DNA of 64,000 bases from assembly GCA_002914805.1 (NCBI GenBank), contig JXTB01000428.1, forward strand, positions 265,384 through 329,383. Reading direction: 5' to 3'. The translations under genes were made by a program, and so were the position numbers. The notes under the pieces are model-generated. The model saw only the letters and a list, made by a program, of their open reading frames with translations. It was not told the origin of the DNA and made no database searches. Every line of letters begins with the position of its first letter. The stretch's first letter is position 1. Positions 58,143 to 64,000 of the stretch are shown in pieces. This stretch comes from Parasponia andersonii. Lineage: Eukaryota > Streptophyta > Magnoliopsida > Rosales > Cannabaceae.

Positions 58143-58914
58143 GGATAATAACATTAAAATACCTTGAGTTTTAATTTTTCTATAAAAAAATTTTAATTTT
58201 TAAATATCTACAAAATAATATTCTCACTTTTGAATTTTCGCAAAATAATATCCTGATTTTTGAATCTCTGCAAATTAATATCCTTACTTTGGAATTCTAC
58301 AAATCAATATCCTGACAATTAAAATTTTTACAAATTAATACCCTAATATTTGAAATTCATATAAATTTATAATCTTAATGTCCAATTAATTGATTTTAAT
58401 AATAAAAAGATGGTAGTAGCCATCATCAACTTAATTAAAACTTATTAAATAATAATAAAATTTCTGAAAAAATATTTGTAATTAGCTTATTTCACTTTTC
58501 ATTTAAAAAAGAAAAGTAAGAAGTAATAGTAGTTAATTGTAAAAAAAAACATGAAAGGTAAAAAAAATTGTGTTTTTTTAGCAATTAACCAAAAAAATAG
58601 TTATAAAATAATTTCCGATAATATACTAATATCTAAAAATTTTTAATAAGTTAATGAGAGATGTTCGCACTTTTTAATTTGCTCATAATATAAATATACA
58701 AAGAAAAAAAAGCTGAGGATATTAATTTGTAGAAATCGTAAATGTCAAGGTATTAATTTGTAGAATTCAAAAATGAGGATATTAATTTGTAGAATTCTAA
58801 AAATTAGGATATTATTTTGCAGAAATTTAAAAATAAAAATATTATTTTACATGAAAAATCGTGATTTTTTTTTATTAAAAATTAAAACTTGGAGTATTTT
58901 TATGTGATTAATCC
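58143..58914. mobile_element. Palindromic MITE with array-like arms, TSD TAA
   Basis: A 772-bp non-coding element. The left end GGATAATAACATTAAAATAC and the inverted right end GGATTAATCACATAAAAATA are followed by matching GAGTTTTAATTTTT and AAGTTTTAATTTTT blocks. Flanks are TAA on both sides (58140-58142 and 58915-58917), which fits PIF/Harbinger (Tourist-like) target duplications. Each arm carries about five degenerate units of ~30 bp with the core ATATTAATTTGTAGAA: inverted in the left arm (about 58205-58370), direct in the right arm (about 58705-58855). Superfamily assignment rests on the TSD only. Confidence 0.7.
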
Positions 58915-58917
58915 TAA

Positions 58918-60228
58918 TTATTATTATCAAAATTGCTAATACAGTTACATAGCCTGATATAACATGATTAGTAGTCTCTATTTTCTTAAAAAAGTGTTCT
59001 GTAGTATATTATTGCTAATATATACTGACGTATCACATCGTATACACATAACTAAATACAATAATGCCTGAACAGTTGTACAACAAAAGAATAATAAAGA
59101 ATAAAAAAGAAAAACCACCGCCTTGACTGTTTTTAGTATAGCGAGACTTTATCTGAGCCGCCCACTCAAATCTGCCTTCCACTTGCACACTTTTTGGATA
59201 ATTGTATCGTCTTGCTACTCCCTAAAAAAAATAAATGAACCGTTACGGGAGAAAGGCACCGATGACCCATTTGAAGTCCAACTCAATTAATGTGAATTCA
59301 GTGAATGGCTGCTTTTTTCTTTGTTAGTCTTAGTCCTATGGCTGCTACAATGCCTCTTAATGTCGCGTACGTGGCTGTTTAATGGGTTTTTGAGAGTTTT
59401 ACCAAAAAAAAAAAAAATTAAAAGGAATTACAAAATGCGATTTTACCAAAAATATTACATCAAAATGGTATTTTTGAAAATCAAATATGACATTAATCTA
59501 TTATTATTATTGACTACTAATTATTAATTTTTATCTACCACTTTGGTAACTGCACTAAAAAAGTATTTCTGAAAATCAAATGTGACATTTTTTTTTTATT
59601 TTCAGTATTGATTATTAGTTATTAGTTTCTAATTTGATAAAGGGTTAGTAGGATTCGAATCCAGACTAAAGAAGAAAAAAAAAGATTCGTTGAAGTTGAA
59701 GGTTCATTTAAGTCATGTTTTACATTTTAATTTAAATTAACCGTGTTTCATAAAATTTACCAAAATTACAAAGAATGCCACCGCTTTTATGAAACCGTAT
59801 ATGCCTAATTTTTTAAATATTTTTATACCCTGTGAAAAAAGTATTTATCGTATTTTTGTAATTCTTTTCATTTTTAACAGTATTTAGCTAGTTTCCACCT
59901 ATTTAATCAAGGTGCTTTAATGCAACTATGATTTTTACGTTAGATAGTTTGACTTTCGGCAAAGAGTTTGGATGATGTAGGGCATTAAATAAAAATGAAA
60001 TTCTGCTGTTCCTTTTATTTTTTAATTAGAATTGTTTTATAGTTAGCTGAGAAGGCATAGTAAAATCTAAGAGCTCTTACAGACCGCAAAATTAGATTGA
60101 ATTATATGAACATGATAAAATTAGATTGAATTAGACTAAATTCAATATTATATTTGATAAATTATTAAGATTAGATAAAATTATGCTAAATCTAATATTC
60201 TGTTTGGTAAATTGTCGGATTAAAAAAA
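58918..60228. other. AT-rich intergenic DNA upstream of CAD-B
   Basis: No coding signal. Around 59430-59600 the word GAAAATCAAATRTGACATT occurs twice (about 59476 and 59570), a weak local duplication. Confidence 0.5.
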
Positions 60229-60356
60229 TAGAAAAATAGTCCAATATTTGATATCTGATCAGATTCGACTAAATTAAAAGCTTAAACAACTAGAAAAATA
60301 AAAATAGTCCAATATTTGATATCTGATCGGATTCGACTAAATTAAAAGCCTAAATA
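60229..60356. repeat. Tandem duplication, period 68 bp
   Basis: AGTCCAATATTTGATATCTG occurs near 60238 and 60306, followed by ATCRGATTCGACTAAATTAA in both copies. Confidence 0.85.
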
Positions 60357-60559
60357 TAAGTATATTAAAATATATTAGAAATAAAAAAATGTACATTTTA
60401 AAAAACAATTGAAATGTTATTTTATTTACATATATTAAATAATTGAAAAGTATACATTTTAAAAATCAATTGAAATGTTACTTATAAAACAATAATATTT
60501 ATGGGAAAATTAATTCATAATTCATATTTGAAAAGACTCCATTTTTGTGATATTATAAG

Positions 60560-61199
60560 TATTTTGCGGTCTAAAATCCTAATGTCGCATAAGGGTTAAG
60601 TTTAACCTCCTCCGTATTGATGTGTGCGACCTCTTCCACAAGTTATATGCGACCTTCTCCGTGTAGTCTCTTTTGCATAAGTATGTGCGACTTTCTCTGT
60701 ATAGGATGTGGGCGACCTCTTCCGCAATAAAAAGGGAAACAAGTATATGCTTTTGTCAAAAAGGAAACCTGTAAGAAAAGGGAAACAAAAGTCTCCTATT
60801 TATGATCAACCAGTTACCTGTTTTGAGTGGTTATCCAATTATGTTGTTACTTGAATTGTATTACTCGATTGTATAGTTATTCGTTTTCACAATTAGGAAC
60901 ATAGGGATATAGGGTTACCTTTACCTATATAAAGGGGACTCAATGTTCCGAAGAGGGATGAAGTTTTAGTATTATTCAATAGCTTTTCAGTCTTTCCGAT
61001 TTTCAGACGAGATTGTAACCTTGAGTGTTCATTATTATTCATAAAATAGTGAGAAAACAGTGGACGTAGGCTCATCTTTTTCGGAGCTGAACCACTATAA
61101 ATCTCTCTCTCCTTATTTGCTTTGATTATTACTTCAATACACACAAGCCACATCTCTTGATTTTTTCTAAATTTATTGTCGATAAAACCTCCATCAACA
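60560..61199 (+). repeat. 5' LTR of right Tat-like gypsy element
   Basis: 640 bp, matching 794-1502 inverted. The start is degraded (TATTTTGCGGTC where the left copy has TGTTGTGCGGTC) and it ends CCATCAACA at 61199. It holds several GCGACCTCTTCCGC-like repeat units between 60600 and 60735. The TTGGCGCTAGAAG primer site follows at 61201. Confidence 0.87.
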
Positions 61200-61260
61200 A
61201 TTGGCGCTAGAAGAAGGGCTATTCCGGCAGAAAAATTTGTCAAATTCCACTTTTTCAATA

Positions 61261-63249
61261 ATGACAAACACTAGAAACACTACCAGAGTCACCGGAACTA
61301 GCCAAAACCAACCTCAAAGTACTGTTGTTACACAGGCAGGCCCTGCTCTGGATCAGCCTACTATGACTGTAACAGAAAACCTTTCCCAGAGACAGGATCG
61401 TATGGAGGAGACGCTGGTAAACCTTCAGCAAGTTACTAACTAGATCAATGACACCCTGCGATGACTTGCTGAAGGGCAGATGGTGACCCCACCACAACAC
61501 GAACGTCCCAAAGAACATCCTGCTCAATTACCTGAGAAAGAAATATAGATCCTAGAGATGAGAAGACGTGGCCAGCCAAGAACTCAGCAGGAGTGTCATG
61601 AAGATCGTATCTCCAAAGGGAAAGGCAAGGTCACAAACTTGCCTCCAGAATCTGGAACGGAGAATTCAAGTACGAACCGTGATCGTGCACAACCTTCTCG
61701 TAAATCCACTAATAGTCAAGATCGCTTGAGCGGCGAACAAAGACGACAATCAAGAAGCATCTTCGAAAGAATCAGCAGAGAGTCAAGACAAGATCCTGTA
61801 GACCTAAGACAATATTTGGAGCGACGACGTAGTCGTGATCGATCTATATCGCATCACAACGACCAAAGTCGGTCTCGTCGCACTATTTCACTGGATTCCT
61901 GTCACAGGTCGTAGAAGACTCTACCTGACCAACCCGCCATAAAACAGGATAACGAACAAAGGCTACTTTTACCGCCAGCAAGGGATGATGCTTTCCCTCT
62001 GAACGTCGATGTTCACAATTTAAGGATCACATTAGATGCACTTGCTGGTTGGGACGATGAGCTCGCTGATGGGTATCTTCAGTCGCCATTCAGCGAGGAG
62101 GTTCGAGCTGCAGCCCTTCTCACTGGATTCAGACTTCCCACCATTAACACTTTTGATGGGAAAACTGATCTACAGGACCATATGGATCACTTCAATGACT
62201 TGATGGAACTTCATCGGGTTGGTAATTATGCACATTGTAGATATTTTGCTGTAACACTCTCGGGAGCAGCGAAGAAGTGATTCCGAGGACTTAAATCCAA
62301 CTCAATTTCGTCCTGGCAACAATTACAGACGGTGTTCTTAAGACAGTTTCAAGCCACAAAGAATTTCACTGTTCCGCTTGTTAGTTTGTCTGTGATCCGG
62401 CAAGGTCCAGAGGAGACTCTACGGTCTTATCTCAATCGATTCACTTCAGAGCTAGCGAAGGTCAGCAACCCACCTGAAGGAGGAGTTCTTACTCTTATGA
62501 TGGCTGGGGTGTGACCAGAAATAAAACTCTGGGAGGAATTACTTGAGCGAGAGTGTAGAACTCTCAAAAACTTCTACCGAAGAGTTGGTCGACATCTGAG
62601 GTTTGAATCTTCGCACGAGAATCTTCAAAAGACTAAAAAAGGAGGAAGGACAGATGCGACTAAAGATGCGGTCATTACCAACAACAGCGGTAATAAGAAA
62701 AACAAGAGGAATAATGAACAGACAAATGAGAATCAGCCTAGACCTAAAAGGCAGGAGATTTCAAAAGCTCTCATGAGGTTTAATAATCACACTGAATTGA
62801 ACGCGCCCATATATCATATCTATACAGTCACAAACCAGAAGGAGTGATTCCGACAACCAGAACCAATGAAGCGGGACAGGATAAAGTACGACCCCAATAA
62901 GTTTTGCCGATATCACAATGATATTGGGCATGATACTAATAATTACTTTGCCCTGAAAGATGAAATTGAAAGGCTAATTAGAGAGGGATGATTGCGACAG
63001 TATACCAGGCAGAGCGACGAAAGGCGAGTAGAAGACCAACAGCGACCTCCAGAAATTCAGCGTAAGGTGTGAACTATTTTCAGAGGACCGCATGTTGGAG
63101 GAGATTCCAAGCGAGCACAGGACAGATATGCACGAGAAGCTCGACAGTAGCCATTAACCAACGTCATGCATCTTGAGCAGCGACCACGCAAGCTTCAACG
63201 AGTACCAGAAATGGATATTACCTTCACTGAGCAGGATGCAAGGGAAGTC
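61261..63249 (+). pseudogene. gag of right Tat-like gypsy element, with nonsense mutations
   Basis: A single frame from ATG 61261 (MTNTRNTTRVTGT) runs through to protease but is cut by many stops (61441, 61462, 61546, 61912, 62278 and others). The gag domain is visible at about 62230-62500 (FAVTLSGAAK, QGPEETLRSYLNRF). A cysteine/histidine stretch, CRYHNDIGHDTNN, near 62905 replaces a normal zinc knuckle. Four of the stops can be compared with the left copy at 1-732, which has CAG or CGA there, so they arose by C-to-T change. The protein would be the capsid/nucleocapsid precursor; this copy is dead. Confidence 0.88.
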
Positions 63250-63579
63250 CATTACCTGCATAATGACGCACTGGTCATAAAAATTAACTGTGGAAGCACA
63301 CAGTTGTAGCGAGTATTGGTCGATAACGGAAGTGCTGTGGACATCTTGTACTTCGACGCTTTTAAGAAGATGGGATTGAATAAGTACGACCTGAAACCTG
63401 CCGCCACTCCACTCTATGGTTTTACTGGTGACAGCCTGATGCTTATGGGCATGATTGAACTGATGGTCAACGTTGGGACCTTTCCAAGGCTTTCATCGAT
63501 AATGACCCAGTTTTTAGTGGTAGATTGCCCATCTGCCTTCAATGCTGTACTAGGAAGACCGACATTAAGGGAACTTTGA
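63250..63579 (+). pseudogene. Aspartic protease domain of right Tat-like element
   Basis: The frame contains VLVDNGSAVDILYFDAF (about 63313-63363), the DxGS active site in the D-N-G-S form seen in plant Tat-lineage proteases. It then shows LMGMIELMVNVGTF and FNAVLGRPTLREL. A stop occurs just before (63307, Arg or Gln codon expected) and just after (63577). Same frame as gag. Confidence 0.85.
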
Positions 63580-64000
63580 GCTGTCACATCGATCTACCAT
63601 CTAACAATGAAGTTCCTGACCCAACATGGGGTAGGTGAGGTGCGAGGAAATCAATATGATGCGAGGACATGTTATAACAACTCGCTAAAACTTGCAGCAA
63701 GGGATATGACATCTCGCGTAATGATGGTCCACCTGTCGGACAAAGCGTCAGTCGTGGCAGCAGATAAAACGTTAGTCGAGGCAGCGAGCAAAGCCCCAGT
63801 CGGATCGTCAGATAAAGCTTTAGTCGAACCGTCAGTGAAAGCATCAATCGAAACGACCAGTGAAGACTTCGATCCTCGAGAAATTGATGATGAAGTCAGA
63901 ACTAGACCCGTTGAAGACTTGGAAGATTTATCATTCGATCTTTCTTCCACGACTTTAAAGATTGGAACGGAGGCTCGAAGACCTGTGCGAGCTTCATTAA
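63580..64000 (+). pseudogene. Protease-to-RT spacer of right Tat-like element
   Basis: The gag-pro frame continues after the stop at 63577. It has a degenerate repeat SDKALVE / ADKTLVE / SKAPVG (about 63740-63860) and ends with DPREIDDE, PVEDLEDLSFD and KIGTEARRPVRASL, which normally precede reverse transcriptase in this lineage. RT itself lies beyond the window. Confidence 0.75.

Overview
This is nuclear DNA of a flowering plant, very probably a eudicot. It is AT-rich, its genes contain introns with GT/AG borders and conserved phases, and most of the window is decayed LTR-retrotransposon sequence with a few MITEs. No prokaryotic features, rRNA genes or convincing tRNA genes are visible. A 174-base run of N (8282-8455) and a few single Ns mark assembly gaps.

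The only intact cellular genes are two tandem minus-strand zinc alcohol dehydrogenases of the cinnamyl/sinapyl-alcohol or mannitol dehydrogenase type (class II CAD-like). CAD-A lies at 43161-48447 (361 aa) and CAD-B at 53440-57774 (365 aa). Each has five exons, and exons 2-4 have identical lengths (114, 514 and 154 nt). All zinc ligands and the GLGGLG dinucleotide-binding motif are present in both. They differ at a substrate-pocket position (Leu122 in A, Pro124 in B). A third member survives as a lone, perfectly preserved exon 1 at 1745-1842. A Tat-like retrotransposon cuts into its intron 1, and the 3' half of another Tat-like element abuts its 5' UTR.

Layout. (1) 1-1502: 5' LTR and start of gag of a Tat-like Ty3/gypsy element on the minus strand. 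(2) 1503-1890: CAD exon-1 fragment. (3) ~1895-8099: 3' half of a Tat-like element (RNase H, integrase, a spliced-looking antisense ORF, 3' LTR). (4) 8100-10769: gap, AT-rich DNA and a MITE. (5) 10770-11255: a TRIM element with TSD AAGCC. (6) 11256-23960: a Ty1/copia element split at a codon by a roughly 9.9-kb nested insertion. The insertion contains a chromovirus (Tekay/Del-like gypsy, minus strand) with gag, protease, RT, RNase H, integrase and chromodomain-region remnants between long LTRs. (7) 24515-32379: a second MITE and three partial or solo chromovirus-type LTRs. (8) 34356-42606: a complete non-autonomous (LARD-like) relative of the chromovirus, with 2.26-kb LTRs and TSD AAAAG. (9) 43161-57774: the CAD pair, with a solo LTR in intron 2 of CAD-A. 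(10) 58143-58914: a palindromic MITE whose arms are arrays of ~30-bp units, TSD TAA. (11) 60560-64000: LTR, gag and protease of another Tat-like element on the plus strand.

The two CAD genes presumably act in the reduction of phenylpropanoid or related aldehydes. The repeats mainly record successive insertions. The most notable signals are the antisense spliced ORF of the Tat element, the stranded third CAD exon 1, the pocket substitution in CAD-B, the reciprocal C-to-T nonsense mutations in two gag copies, and the array-armed palindromic MITE. All similarity statements come from reading the sequence by eye; no database search was possible.
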